A stretch of 33,423 nucleotides of DNA from Gammaproteobacteria bacterium (lineage in GTDB: Bacteria > Pseudomonadota > Gammaproteobacteria > Pseudomonadales > Azotimanducaceae). The notes beneath the pieces are model-generated. The model was not told the DNA's origin, searched no databases, and was given only the letters and a program-made list of their open reading frames with translations. Where the stretch lies: positions 1 through 33,423 of the forward strand of contig JAUIED010000040.1 of assembly GCA_030428905.1 (NCBI GenBank), in the 5' to 3' direction. Shown one piece after another: positions 30,722 to 33,423 of the stretch (positions within the stretch are counted from its first letter, which is position 1; each line of letters begins with the position of its first letter). Both the position numbers and the translations under genes were made by a program.

Positions 30722-31726
30722 GCGTCGCATTGGCTAGCCGCGTTGCGCGTGAAGGATGCCTGGATGACGAAGAGGTGGTACGCATCGGCCCTGTTTTGCT
30801 GCGTAACCGCGTGCTGCTCGCACCTATGGCGGGCTTAACCGATGCACCCATGCGACGCCTCGCGTGGCAGTTTGGCGCGGGCTACACGGTGGGCGAGATG
30901 GTGGCCTCGCGCGAGGATCTGTGGCACACGGAGAAGTCTGCTTCGCGGCGGCAGCAGCTTCCCGGCTCCGGTCCAATGGTCGTGCAGATTGCCGGCAGCG
31001 ATCCGGCTGCCATGGCGGACATCGCCAGGCGGCATGCGGATGATGGTGCTGAGGTCATCGATATCAACTTCGGCTGTCCGGCGAAGAAAGTATGTCGGCG
31101 CGCCGCCGGGTCGGCGCTTCTCGCCGAGCCCGCACTGGTTGGGCGTATCGTCGAGGCGGTAGCCGCAGCCGTGTGCGTGCCGGTGACGGCGAAGATGCGT
31201 ACGGGAACCGACCCTGAAAACCGCAACGGTGTGGCGGTCGCGCGCATCGCTGAAGCTGCCGGGGCGCAGGCGCTCACCGTGCATGGACGGACCCGTGCCT
31301 GCCGCTTCAAAGGTGCGGTGGAATACGATACGGTGCGCGCCGTCAAAGCGGCCGTGGCTGTACCGGTGTTCGCCAACGGCGACATCACGAGCCGCGCACA
31401 GGCGCAATCCGTGCTGCGATACACAGGTGCTGATGGCGTCATGATCGGCCGGGCAGCGGTTGGACGGCCGTGGTTGCTGGGTGAGATCGCCGGAGCGCCG
31501 GCGCCGGCGCGGCAAGCACGCTGGCGGGCGGCAATGGCGCAGGTGCAGGGAAGCCTCGAGCTCTACGGCGTCAAGGGCTACCGCGTGGTTCGCAAACACA
31601 TAGAACAATACCTGCTGCATCTGGGGCATGGCAGCAAGGTGGGGGAATTCAACCGGCTTGAGACGGGTGAGGCGCAGCTGCGCTGGCTTGGCAGGTTGAT
31701 GCAGGACGATCTTGAAAGGGGTGAAG

Positions 31727-33423
<1,697 letters not shown>

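Overview
The window reads as a high-GC chromosomal segment of a gammaproteobacterium. The best evidence is gene order: the right end carries dsbD-accB-prmA-(zinc ribbon/DUF3426)-dusB-purH-purD, a recognisable gammaproteobacterial block, and the left part carries SrkA, ComF/GntX-like and Mpl proteins typical of that class. Genes are densely packed, with many 1-4 base start/stop overlaps and frequent GTG/TTG starts. No rRNA, tRNA, CRISPR array, insertion sequence or phage gene was recognised, and no gene-free stretch exceeds 300 bases.

Layout. 1-632: 3' end of an acyltransferase-like gene. 622-4114 (minus): comF, srkA and an HTTM-DCC membrane protein. 4195-4981 (plus): a mini flagellar-rod-like protein and an HEXXH protein. 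5017-6792 (plus): a large acyl-CoA dehydrogenase. 6806-9938 (minus): a CYP153-like P450, a MerR regulator coupled to it by a GTGA overlap, and a SAM methyltransferase; a 31-bp imperfect palindrome lies just upstream of the P450. 10087-11954 (plus): a Ca2+/Na+ antiporter overlapping a secF that has no secD. 12042-14395 (plus): a second large acyl-CoA dehydrogenase overlapping a short signal peptidase I. 14396-19696 (minus): a six-gene tight operon of a membrane protein, mpl, a periplasmic cyclase-family enzyme, a methylthioribose-kinase-like kinase, a nucleoside hydrolase and a lipoprotein.

19794-21501 (plus): pyrophosphate-dependent phosphofructokinase and a globin. 21479-26041 (minus): a lipoprotein, DUF2333, a membrane ion-pumping pyrophosphatase with a clear terminator, and a GNAT acetyltransferase. 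PPi-PFK plus membrane PPase suggests a pyrophosphate-conserving glycolysis. 26105 to the right edge (plus): dsbD, accB, prmA, DUF3426, dusB, purH, purD.

Most noteworthy: (i) the dsbD-to-purD block lacks the three genes aroQ, accC and fis usually found inside it, with tight junctions at the accC and fis sites; (ii) a nucleoside hydrolase translationally coupled to an MTR-kinase-like enzyme behind mpl, a possible uncharacterised nucleoside or sugar salvage route; (iii) a P450-MerR-methyltransferase cluster with a candidate operator; (iv) an 89-residue protein that looks like the two terminal helices of a flagellar rod protein with no middle, beside a putative metalloprotease; (v) an orphan secF. 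Functions are read from motifs by eye; no database search was run.
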